A DNA stretch of 64,000 nucleotides. Origin: Excoecaria cochinchinensis (lineage: Eukaryota; Streptophyta; Magnoliopsida; Malpighiales; Euphorbiaceae). The DNA lies in contig CANTUQ010000101.1 in assembly GCA_947683425.1 (NCBI GenBank), forward strand, positions 30,961,001-31,025,000, in the 5' to 3' direction. The notes under the pieces were generated by a model that saw only the letters and a program-made list of their open reading frames with translations, did not search any database and was not told the DNA's origin. Each line of letters begins with the position of its first letter. Within the stretch, counting starts at the first letter, position 1. Of this stretch, positions 35,178 through 46,788 are shown in pieces. The position numbers were made by a program, and so were the translations under genes.

Positions 35178-35789
35178 ACTCTATTTAATGCAAATTATGT
35201 CTTTTCTCAATTCAATCACAAAGCATTTGACTAAATAAATAAACAATAACAATAATAAAAGCAAGCAAAGACAAAAAGAAGAAGGCGATAACTTAAAGCT
35301 GGACAATCTTCTCCAGATAAAATAAGTCCATCTGTAAAATCAATGTGATCGATTTCTCAAATGTTAGAAGCAAAAAGAAGAATACAAACACAAGAAGGAG
35401 ATGATCAGAGCAACTGACATGTATCACCAAAGGAAATTCAATCCAGTTGAAGTATAATAACATAAATTCTCTGACCAAGTAACCACGTAAACCTTTCAAA
35501 TGCAACAAAAAAGAGAAATCTGGATGAATACCAACCCATCACTGAAAGCATCAAGATGTTCTTATTCCTGTGCTTTATGAAAATGTTTGGATCTCAAATT
35601 ATTTTGAAGCAAATCAAAATAAACACTTCTACGAGCTCTCATAGTAATAAAACAAATCAAGCGAGAAATTCATTAAATTCCTAAAACTAAATTTTGAAAT
35701 CCCTAAAATTGAGTTTTGAAATCCCTAATTTTTTTTTGAATCTGCCCCCTAATACATTTCTCCTAAATTTCGGGTTAGTAGCTACTGTA
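35178..35789. other. Upstream flank of the captured LOG exon
   Basis: AT-rich, no ORF of significance. Probably captured LOG leader/promoter or intron sequence. Confidence 0.4.
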
Positions 35790-36059
35790 ACTCACCTACA
35801 GCCGTCGATTGAAGAGGAGGGAGCTGGTGGTGTTTCCGGTGGTCGGCGGTGAGAGGAGGCGTCGAGGTGGAGGCTGCAACTCGAACGAAAACTCGCCGGA
35901 GGTGGCCTGAGCAAGCCGAAGAAGGTTCGGCCTTCTCCCTCCAAATCGGGTCGGTCATCGCGAACAGGAGATCCGATCGGTTGGGCTGGCCGGCGTTGCA
36001 AAGACCGACGGTCCGATCGCCATCGTGGTCGTCGCCGGTAGTCCCTCCGCCGTGAGCTC

Positions 36060-36094
<35 letters not shown>

Positions 36095-36130
36095 CTCTCT
36101 TTCTCTCGGTTCTGTTCTCCTCTCCCCGTC
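35790..36130 (-). other. GC-rich 5'-exon-like block in the CACTA element
   Basis: High GC against an AT-rich background, open on both strands, with a (CT)n run at about 36064-36090. On the minus strand it ends at GGCTGTAG|GTGAGT near 35800, a good donor, so it may be a captured first exon and promoter. A comparable block lies in the other CACTA element at 9440-9800. No protein family is recognised. Confidence 0.35.
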
Positions 36131-36979
36131 TCCCTCTAGTTCCCTCTATTCCCTTTTTTTTCTATTCTTATTTATTTATTGCTATGAAATTTCATACACT
36201 TAATTTATTTGTATATTTTTCATTGAGTAAAAAAATTTATTCATATATTTTTATCAATAATAACACAGCTTTCCTTAATAAATTCCTTTATTAATATTAA
36301 TCTCGGTTTAAAAGTTACAAATTTACCCGACTCAAAATTTGAGATGTTACAGTATGTATGTATTATTATTTATTTGTCTAATTATATATCTATATATTTA
36401 TTTTAATTTATTTGTTTAAATAATCCATTAAATTCGAAGTATTAACTCAAAGATCCTAAAATAATAGCACATCTTTTTTTAATAAATTCTTTTAATAATA
36501 GCACAATTATTAAATTTTGATTTGAATTTTTTTTAATTATATAATTTCAAGTTTAAATGTTAATCTTATCGAGATAAGAAAAAAGATTGAATTTCGATAC
36601 AATTTTATGTATAGCAAAAATATTAAAAATAATCAATAACCATAAATTTTTAGGTTAAGATAAATCCTAAAAATAAATAAAATTGAAAATTAAAATAATT
36701 CCTAAATAAAATTTTAGAAGGCCCGAAACTATTCCAAACGTTGGAATAAATTTTTACGGGTAAATCCAGTAATCTACTCCGAATCAATAAATTTTTGTAT
36801 AAATATTAATTTCAGTTCACCCATCTAATGTTTTTTTAAAATTTTTAAATAATTAAATAATAAAAAATTTATTTTAGACAAATTAAAATTCATGTGTAAA
36901 GCAAAAATATTAAAATTAATTAATAACTATAAGTATATAGGCATATTTTTATTAATATTATGATAAATTATACCAACGA
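36131..36979. other. AT-rich interior of the CACTA element, right part
   Basis: No coding sequence or internal repeat structure recognised. Confidence 0.5.
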
Positions 36980-37396
36980 AATAGCGACGGATTATTCCGT
37001 CGCTAAACTTTCGAAAATCATTTTCATATCTAAAATATTTGAAAATTTTTTAGCGACGGAAACTTTTCGTCGCTAAATCTGTTGCAATTGCAATTGATTG
37101 AATAACCTCTAAATTTAGCGACTGAATTAACCGTCGCTATTGTAGCGACTAATTATTTAGTCGCTAAATTAGTCGCAAAAAAAGACGTGATAAATTGCCG
37201 CCAAATTTTAGCGACGGTTTCTTTTTCAGTCGCTAAACAGTCGCTAAATTAATCGTAAAAAATGAAAAATAGATTTTAGCGATTAATACTTAAAACAATT
37301 GCTAATTAGCGACGAAAAAAATACAGTCGCTAATTCACAATTTTTTTGTAGTGTTAGAAGGAATTAAATCCGAGAACTCCTATACTTTTAAATTAA

Positions 37397-38224
37397 GGGT
37401 CCGATTGGAACAAATGAATCCAATTTGTAGAATTAATTTACAAATGAATTCCATATGGAATTCATTTATAAATGAATTGCTATATTTGGAATAAAATTAT
37501 TAAAATATAGAATTGAAAATGAATTACTTATTTTAATACTTGAAATAAATGAATTCATTTTTATTTTATTTACTAAAATATCTTTTATACCAATTTTGAA
37601 TAAATTTTGTATTAGACAATTTTGAATAAATGAATAAATTTTGTATTAGACAATTTCAATTTCGTCTTTTGCTAAATTTCTATTTCGTCTTTTCTAAATT
37701 TTATATTAACAGTTTCAATTATTTAAATCTTTCATGATCACTAACATAAATTACCAAGTTTTAAGTTTTATAGAACATAAACAATTCAGAAATCTGATTT
37801 CAGCAATAATATTATTAAAAAAAATCATACATACCGAATGAAATTAGTCAGTGAAAATTCAACGGCAACGAGTCAAAATCCGATGATGGTGGCCTTGGGT
37901 GACAGAAGAATAATGATAGGAGAGGGAGAAGAATAGTAATAGAAAAAAAAGAATAACAGATTATATTAACGTCATATAGGTAATTTATTTATAACAAATG
38001 ATAAAAAGGATATTATAGTTTTTTTTAAATTTGCCTCTTAAAAATATGGAATTCATTTGCAAATTTTACCTATTTTGATGGGATTTGGTGAAGGCATGAT
38101 GAATTCCATGGAATTGAATTCTATGAATTTAATTGATATTTTTTTTGCATTCCAAGCATAAAAAATAGGAATTACAAATGAATTTCATAAAATTTTATGC
38201 AATTCATTTATTGCAAGCGGAGCC
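37397..38224. mobile_element. PIF/Harbinger-type MITE
   Basis: Starts GGGTCCGATTGGAA and ends TTGCAAGCGGAGCC, imperfect inverted repeats, flanked by TAA on both sides (37394-37396 and 38225-38227). The empty paralogous site at about 32551 reads AAATTAAGTGTTAAC. Both arms are rich in AAATGAATT. A related copy in the opposite orientation is at about 45596-46293. Confidence 0.82.
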
Positions 38225-38344
38225 TAAGTGTTAACATCTAGCTAATTCTTAGTAAATTTTCTGTTGGCCTACCTTTGGGTCCTTATGGAACTCTACCTTT
38301 GGTTGACTAGTCTCTTGAAAATGATTTAATTCAGAATTTTCGAT

Positions 38345-39252
38345 CCACATACTTCGTGCCTTCGTGGAAAAAGGCAAATCATTTATACTAAGAGAACACG
38401 TAAATTATCTTAAAGACTTTGCGACTAAGGAATAAGGATATTATCAAACGAATCAGAATAGTTCTTCGTGAAATAGAAAAAAACAAAAAATAAAATTTCC
38501 TACTAATTAATAGAAGACGCGTAATAAGATAATCTCAGAAGACCGTTGGACTGTTAAATCCATTTAAAATCGAATTGAATACTCTTTTCATTTTATAATA
38601 TCTGTCAATTTTAAATAAAATTAAAATTCAATTTATCTGTAATTTTTAGACTTGCAATACAATTTAATTTCTTTTTTACTTTAATTTTTATTTTTATAAT
38701 AAAAATTAACTAACTAAATTAAATTTAAGTTTGTGTGCTAAATTATTCAATTCTGAATTAAATCATTTTCAAGAGACTAGTCAACCAAAGGTAAAGTTCC
38801 ACATCCTTCGTGCCTTCGTGGAAAAAGGCAAATCATTTATACTAAGAGAACACGTAAATTATCTTAAAGACTTTGCGACTAAGGAATAAGGATATTATCA
38901 AACGAATCAGAATAGTTCTTCGTGAAATAAAAAAAAACAAAAAATAAAATTTCTTACTAATTAATAGAAGACGCGTAATAAGATAATCTCAGAAGACCGT
39001 TGGACTGTTAAATCCATTTAAAATCGAATTGAATACTCTTTTCATTTTATAATATCTGTCAATTTTAAATAAAATTAAAATTCAATTTATCTGTAATTTT
39101 TAGACTTGCAATACAATTTAATTTCTTTTTTACTTTAATTTTTATTTTTATAATAAAAATTAACTAACTAAATTAAATTTAAGTTTGTGTGCTAAATTAT
39201 TCAATTCTGAATTAAATCATTTTCAAGAGACTAGTCAACCAAAGGTAAAGTT
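38345..39252 (+). repeat. 454-bp tandem repeat (two full units plus a continuing third)
   Basis: The motif CCACATACTTCG/CCACATCCTTCG recurs at 38345, 38799 and 39253, exactly 454 bp apart, and the third unit runs on into unique unit-2 sequence. Each full unit ends with an inverted copy (38753-38797 and about 39207-39251) of the sequence at about 38285-38338, which suggests a fold-back step in its formation. Confidence 0.85.
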
Positions 39253-39885
39253 CCACATCCTTCGTGCCTTCGTGGAAAAAGGCAAATCATTTATACTAAG
39301 AGAACACGTAAATTATCTTAAAGACTTTGCGACTAAGGAACAAGGATATTATTAAACGAATCAGAATAATTCCTTCGTGAAAAAAAGACAAAAACAAAAA
39401 ACAAAATTTCCTACTAATTAAGAGAATATGCGTAATCAGATAACATCAGAGGACCACTGTTGGACTATTAAATCCATTTAAAACGAATTAAATATTTTTT
39501 TATTATATAATATCTATCAATTTTGAATAAAATTCAAATTCAATTTATCTATCATTTTTAGACTCATAATGCAATTTAATTTCCTTTTTTCATTTTAATT
39601 TTTTTCAATAAAAATTAATCAATTAAATTTAAATTTTTATATTAAATTACTCAATTTTATTGTAAATTTAAATCTAATTAATACTCCTTAATAGTAGTAA
39701 AAACAATAAAAGTAATAGATATTATGAAACGGAACGATTATCAAATTAAACCCAAATTTATTTGAGTACCGAACTGAACTGATTGAATTATTTTAATTTA
39801 ATTTAATTGGTTTTGATTTATTGGGTCTATTACTTATTGGGCCTGTATGTCTTCAATATTACTCCATTCATTTCTTAATTTTTAT

Positions 39886-40356
39886 TTACTTTTTCTTTTT
39901 ATTCTATCGTATAAACATTTTTTTCTTTTTTTGTTAATTATGGTTAATCTATATTTTGTTTGTTATACTCTTATTTAATTTTGAATTATTAATTGAAATT
40001 TAAGATTTTCATGTTATATTATTAATCATGATCTTTATAGTTTTAATAATATTTGATTATTAATGCTATATTTAGATTGGATATAACAGAAAAATTATAA
40101 AAAAAAAAATTGTCAAATTATAAAACATTGGGAGTGACACGTAAAAACTTTAACGGGTTCAGTTTGTAATTTAAAGATCCCAACCGATTGGATCAAAATT
40201 TGACTATAAAAAATTAAAAATTGAATCTATTAAACCAAAAACCGAATGGAAAAAACTGAATTGCTCAGGTTCGATTTGGTTCGATTATATATATATATAT
40301 ATATATTATGAATGCTTGGTGTTGGTTCTCATAAGCGTAATTGCTCTTGATCATCA
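39886..40356. promoter_or_regulatory. Upstream region of the F-box-PP2 gene
   Basis: AT-rich, no ORF. A (TA)n tract at about 40288-40308 lies 50 bp upstream of the start codon and may overlap the core promoter. No clear separate TATA box can be picked out. Confidence 0.4.
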
Positions 40357-41452
40357 ATGGAAGCTGGCAGCTCTCATTTGGGAGCAAGAAATGAGAGTAT
40401 GCCAGTGCTACCAGAAGATTGCATAGCAAACATTGTGTCGTTTGCAGCCTGTGATCCACGAGAGGCTTGTAGACTGTCTATGGTGTCCTCCAGTTTCAAT
40501 AACGACGCCGTGCTCGACGCCTTATGGGAGAAGTTCTTGCCGCCTGATTATCACTCAATTGTTTCCAATTCCTCTTCTTCTTTCCTCCTCCAAGCTCTCC
40601 CTTCCAAGAAACAGCTTTTTCTCAGCCTCTCCGACAACCCAATCCTCATCCACAATGGAAAAAAGGTAAATTTAAGGTCCTTAATTAGTAATTTCTCTAT
40701 TTAAAAAAAGAAAATCATGATGATTTTGTTGTTTTGCATAATTAATTAGAGTTTTTCATTGGAGAAATGGAGTGGAAAGAAATGCTATATGATTTCAGCA
40801 AGAGATATGCACATTAGTTGGGGGGGTGATACTCGTTACTGGAGATGGAATTTTGACTCTAATTCAAGGTTCGTTTACTAATTTTAATTGCATATATATG
40901 TTTTTTTTTATCTTATATATTTTATTTGATTGCTTTAGTCTTGTGTTTGAATATATTTTTACATGGTTGATAGATATTGATTTTGTTTGTTTCTTCATTC
41001 TAGTGGTTAAATATAGATAAACTCTTTTGATTCCGATATAATTTAATCATGTATATGGAACCTACAGATTTGGTGAAAGCGCAGAGCTTCTTCACGTCTG
41101 TTGGCTGGATATCAGCGGCAAAATCAATACTTGTATGCTATCACCAGAGACATTATACGGTGCTTACCTTGTGTTTATGCTGACACAAAATAGCTATGGA
41201 TTAGGAGAACATCCAATAAATGTTGGGATGGGACTGGCTGATAGTGTTCACTTTGATCCTAAAAATATAGACAGAGATGGAGTCGCGAAGAAGAGGAGAG
41301 ATGGATGGTTAGAGATTGAATTGGGGGACTTCTTCAATACTGATGGTGGAGATGGAGATGTGGAAATGAGATTTGTGCAAGTTGAGCATCTGCACTGGAA
41401 GAGTGGTCTCATAGTTCAAGGCATAGAAATCAGGCCAAAAGCTTATACATAA
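40357..41452 (+). CDS. F-box protein with PP2/Nictaba-like lectin domain (PP2-B type)
   Basis: Three exons in phase (40357-40665, 40750-40868, 41068-41452) predict 270 residues, the usual size of PP2-B F-box proteins. Residues about 17-60 form the F-box (LPEDCIANIVSF, LWEKFLP) that binds SKP1 in an SCF ubiquitin ligase. Residues about 104-270 form the PP2 domain (EKWSGKKCYMISARDM, YWRWNFDSNSRFGESAELL, DGWLEIELGDFFN, SGLIVQGIEIRPK), which in relatives binds N-glycans. The introns fall at NGKK|SFSLEKW (phase 0) and SR|FGE (within the Arg codon), the same as in the PP2 part of the NLR-PP2 genes. Intron-1 retention would give an F-box-only product. No lesions. Confidence 0.92.
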
Positions 41453-41578
41453 ATTAGTGAAAATTGTTAGATGTATTTTTTTCATTTTCTACTTTGTTCT
41501 TTACCTTTTTAGCCTAATTTACCATTTTCGATTAAAGTAATATTCATTTTAATTGTATTATTTTAATAAATTGAAATA

Positions 41579-41625
<47 letters not shown>

Positions 41626-42426
41626 GTTATTGGATTAGCTGCTGTAAATAGAATCAAAAGAGAAAGCTCATTCAAATTATGAATTGCAAGTGTTTTTCTT
41701 CACGTCCATTCAAATTATGTTTCATAATGGTTGAGCTCATTCTACAAAATGATTTAACAATTAACTAAAATTGTCATTAAATATTTATAAAAAAAAAACG
41801 TTTTTTTACTCTATTTAGACTCTCTTTTTATATTGGAAAATAAAAAAATAAATATCAAACTCGAGAACTTATTTAGTCGAAATTTAATTTAAACATTTTG
41901 AAAAATTAAAAATTTCTCAAATGATTAAACTATTTGTTGGCCAAAGTTTCATCTAGGAACAAGATGTTTAATGCTGGAATTAATTAGTATTCCCTCAATT
42001 TGTTAATATCTGTCACTTTTAACAAAAATTCAAATTCTATTTGTGTGTCACTTTTTAAATTTTCAATACAATTTAATTTTTTTTACCAATACAAATTGAC
42101 CAATTAGATTTAACTATATATATTGAAACACTCAATTTTATCTTAAATTTAAGTCTAATTAATATTTCTTAATATTTGTGAAAACAGTCAAAGTGACTGT
42201 TATTTAGGGATTGAGTGAGTACTTAAAATTAAACTATTTGAGATTAAGTAGCATCATTATATATTTAAAATCAAGTTGCTAAACCCCCACTAACTCCATT
42301 TATGTTTTAGTCTCAGCTAATGAAATTATTTCCCCTATGATGTGTGGACCATTGTTTTCAAGTAATTAATAACTTATGGTGACATCAAAATTGCTGGATC
42401 AACATTAATTTTATTATTTTTCATAT
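41453..42426. other. Intergenic, AT-rich
   Basis: Contains a (TA)n tract at about 41583-41622. The stretch at about 41985-42215 (TTCCCTCAATTTGTTAATAT and on) resembles a degraded repeat related to the 39480-39720 sequence. No gene seen. Confidence 0.5.
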
Positions 42427-43118
42427 CACTAGTATAAGAAATCATTGGCCAAATCTGCGGAATTGTCTACACGGTCGGTATATTAACAATTTTCTGACGG
42501 AAAAGTATTACTATAGGAAAATGTTTCAACTTCCAAAAAATCCCTACGAAAATGTGAATTCTTTCAGGATATAATTTCTCAACAGTAAATGCTATTCCAT
42601 AGGGAAATTTTCCCTATGGAATTTGCTATTGGATAAACAAATTCCTTGAAAAATTGTTTGTCATTGAATTTTTACCTACAGAATTTTTGCGTTCTTTCAG
42701 AAAATACAAAATTTACTAACGAAATAATTTTTTTTCTAGGTAAATTTGCCTACAAAATTTTCTATACAGTCGGAAAATCTTTCATTTCCCAACGAAATAC
42801 TACTTCCGTAGGGAATATTTTAATCTTTGAAAAATTGCCAACATAATGGTTTTTTTGGTTGGTAATTTTTCTCAAAAACTGTCCCGACCAAAAATTTTGT
42901 TGAAAATTTTTGTAGGAAAATATTGTAGCCAATATATACTACGGATTCACTATTCTGTCATTAAATGGATTTATCACCATTTGTTATGATGGAAAAATCG
43001 CAAAATATATCTTTTCCCTGTAACTTTAACTACACAAATTGTATTCCAACGTTAATAACTATGGAATATTATTCTGTCTGAAAAATTATCATAGTAATTT
43101 TTATATTTTCTTATAGTA
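42427..43118. mobile_element. Degenerate CACTA-like MITE
   Basis: Left end CACTAGTATAAGAAA and right end TTTTCTTATAGTA are imperfect inverted CACTA-type termini. The interior has many diverged inverted copies of a CCCTACGGAAT / ATTCCATAGGG theme, like CACTA subterminal repeats. No coding sequence, and no clear target duplication. Confidence 0.6.
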
Positions 43119-43869
43119 TTTATAATTTTAGTATTAATTTGTTATAATTTCGTTGACTCTATGTTAAATTGATTGATGTACTAGTATGTCTACAATTTGT
43201 AATTCTTTGAAAATAAAATATAAAATGTTTGGAAGGATTAATTACAGATCGAGATAATATCTATATTTACATGGAAGACATTAATTAATTGATTTTGAAA
43301 TGGAAATAGAACAAGCACTCGTCAATATTATTATATTAATTGTCCTTCCCTAATGGGTCCAATGCTAAATGATATCTCTTGGCATGGACGTAGCCAGGAA
43401 TTAAATTGAGTGGGATCAAAAATTATCACCGATAACAAAATTTTAAAATTTTAAAATATTTTAAGAGAATTAATTTTTAATAGAAATATTTAAATATTTT
43501 AGTGGGGTCAATTTTTAATGAAATCCATTGTTAATTGGATTATTTAGTGGGATTAATTTTTTAAAAAAAAATTACTAAAGATATTTTAAAAAATTTTATA
43601 AATTGAGTGGGCTCGATCAGTATGTTTTCCCTAAGCCCCTGTCTCTTGGTGAGTAGTGGCTCTTATTCTCTCATGGAATGGAACTTTGGAAGCCCTTGAA
43701 ACATCACCACAAGAGAAAACGCGTATCATCAATAAACCAATCAGAATAGATCCTTGGTGGAAAAGAAAAACGAACCATTCTACTAAGAAGACGCGTAATT
43801 AGATCAAACAATCTAGAATGAGACTATTATCACTATAAATCAAATCAGTTCTGGTAGCAGTTTTATATA
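43119..43869. other. Intergenic, AT-rich
   Basis: No ORF. The stretch at about 43690-43820 (GAAAACGCG, AAGAAGACGCGTAATTAGAT) weakly echoes the 38400-38540 repeat. Confidence 0.45.
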
Positions 43870-43978
43870 TGCTCAATTGTTTCCAATTCCTCCTCCAGGT
43901 TTTCTCTTCCAAAAAAAAAAAAAAGGATTTTTCTCAGTCTCTCCGACAATCAAATCCTCATATCCACAGCAGAAAAGT
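43870..43978 (+). pseudogene. F-box-PP2 exon 1 fragment
   Basis: GCTCAATTGTTTCCAATTCC and TTTTTCTCAGTCTCTCCGAC closely match the second half of exon 1 of the F-box-PP2 gene (about 40555-40660). A poly-A expansion replaces the KKQL codons, and no downstream PP2 exon follows. Confidence 0.8.
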
Positions 43979-44158
43979 GGCGAGTTTATTACTGTCTCAC
44001 TCTAAACCTTCTCTTCTCTTTCTCACTTTTTCTTTGCTTCTACTCCACTGCGCTTTGAATCCGACTTTGCTTAATTCCCTCGTCTCAGTCGGCTCTTTCT
44101 TTCATTCGGATCAACAGACTGTGTTTCTGAAGTCCCGATTCCTTTTCGGTAAGTTTTT
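43979..44158 (+). other. Exon-like sequence of unknown origin
   Basis: Open frame with a hydrophobic stretch (SLLFLTFSLLLLHCALNP) and SDQQTVFLKSRFLFG, ending at a donor (CGG|TAAG region near 44148). Codon-like composition contrasts with the flanks. It directly follows the F-box fragment and is out of context. No family recognised. Confidence 0.35.
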
Positions 44159-45595
<1,437 letters not shown>

Positions 45596-46293
45596 GGTAT
45601 TGCTTGGAATAAATGAATTGTATAAAATTTTATGTAATTCATTTGTAATTCTCACTTTTTATGTTTGGAATGGAAAAAAAAATAGCAATTGATCAATTCC
45701 ATGGAATTCATTATATTTTCACCAAATTCCATCAAAATAGGTGAAATTTGCAAATTAATTTCACATTTTTAACCATTTAATTATTTTTATAAATAAATTA
45801 TTTTTATACAATTAACGTAATCTGTTATTTTTTTTCCATCACTGTTCTTTTCCTTTTTTTATTACTATTTTTCTGTCACCCAAAACCACCATCAACGAAT
45901 TTTAATTCATTTTCGTCGGATTTTTACTAACTAATTTCATTCGGTATGTACGATTTTTTTTATTGTGAGTAATTAAAATTAAAAGAAGACATCAAAATTA
46001 AGAGTAATTAAATTAATTTATTTTTAAAATGATAATTAATGGTTGTTAATTTTTTTATTGGGAGTAATTGAAAAAAAACATCAAAATTGGTATTAAGGAT
46101 ATTTTAGTAAACAACATAAAAATAAATTTATTTATTTATTTATTTATTCCAAACATAAAAATAAGGAATTCATTTTCAATTTTATATGTTAATAATTTTA
46201 TTCCAAACATAAGTATTTATTTATAAATAAATTTTATATGAAATTAATTTGTAAATGAATTTTACAATTGAATTCATTCATTTGTTACCTATC
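45596..46293. mobile_element. PIF/Harbinger-type MITE, inverted relative
   Basis: The left part (GCTTGGAATAAATGAATTGT, then AATTCATTTGTAATTC) matches the inverse of the right end of the MITE at 37397-38224. The right end is degraded. TAA/TTAA sequences flank it. It ends about 500 bp upstream of the NLR-PP2 start codon. Confidence 0.65.
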
Positions 46294-46788
46294 TTAAATT
46301 TCAAATTATTATTTTTAAAAATATTATTTATAAAAAAAGTTAGCTATATATAACCAGGGGAAAAGGAGCTTGAACAGTAGAGAGCACAGCAGGAAAAGGA
46401 GTTTGCTGTCAATTAATAAATAATAATAGTACACGAAGAGGAATCTCTCTCTGTCTCTCTCTCTCTTTCTCATGTAAGTGAGATTCTTATTATTAATAAT
46501 TTATACAGAGGTAAATTGTATGCTTTCTCAATTGCTCTCTTTTTTACCCCTTGAAGGAGAATTGGAGATATCCCATTTCACATTTCGAAAGAGCTAAATA
46601 GAAGATGCACAAGAAAATGATCACTCTGCCAAATAGAAGAAGATAGGCTGGATTTCGCAGTAATATCACCCCTCTATCGTCGTATTTGGTTCAGCACTAA
46701 TTTGCAGCAAAAAGCATAACCATCTTCTAGTTTTCAAAGATTGTTCTTTCATCTTATCATTTCTTTTGATTGGAGTGAGAAAGGGGCT
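46294..46788 (+). promoter_or_regulatory. Promoter and leader of the NLR-PP2 gene
   Basis: CTATATATAA at 46344-46353 is a good TATA box. A CT-rich leader follows (46444-46470). GTAAGT at 46474 and TTTGCAG ending at 46707 could bound a leader intron. If that intron is removed, no ATG precedes the start codon between 46708 and 46789. Confidence 0.55.

Larger units (their letters stand above)
33663..37353. mobile_element. Non-autonomous CACTA element, 3.7 kb
   Basis: Begins CACTACAAAAAAAAGGG and ends TTTTTTTGTAGTG, flanked by TTA (33660-33662 and 37354-37356). The paralogous empty site at about 32503 reads CATTAGAATG. Subterminal AGCGACGG/CCGTCGCT repeats occupy about 33685-33930 and 36980-37335. 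No transposase is present. Inside are a LOG exon fragment and a GC-rich 5'-exon-like block, both apparently captured. Confidence 0.9.
33316..39885. repeat. Segmental duplication unit 2, carrying three insertions
   Basis: Starts CTCTTCAAGAAATC like unit 1 and ends in the same CATTCATTTCTTAATTTTT stretch. The 33318-33540 part equals 17901-18120. It has been enlarged by the CACTA element at 33663-37353, a PIF/Harbinger MITE at 37397-38224 and a 454-bp tandem repetition at 38345-39252. No host gene was found in it. Confidence 0.85.

Noticed and set aside
46741..46788. Extension of the NLR reading frame upstream to 46741
   Set aside because: It needs a TTG start, and the leader lies upstream of the typical CNL start MAEIILSF at 46789.
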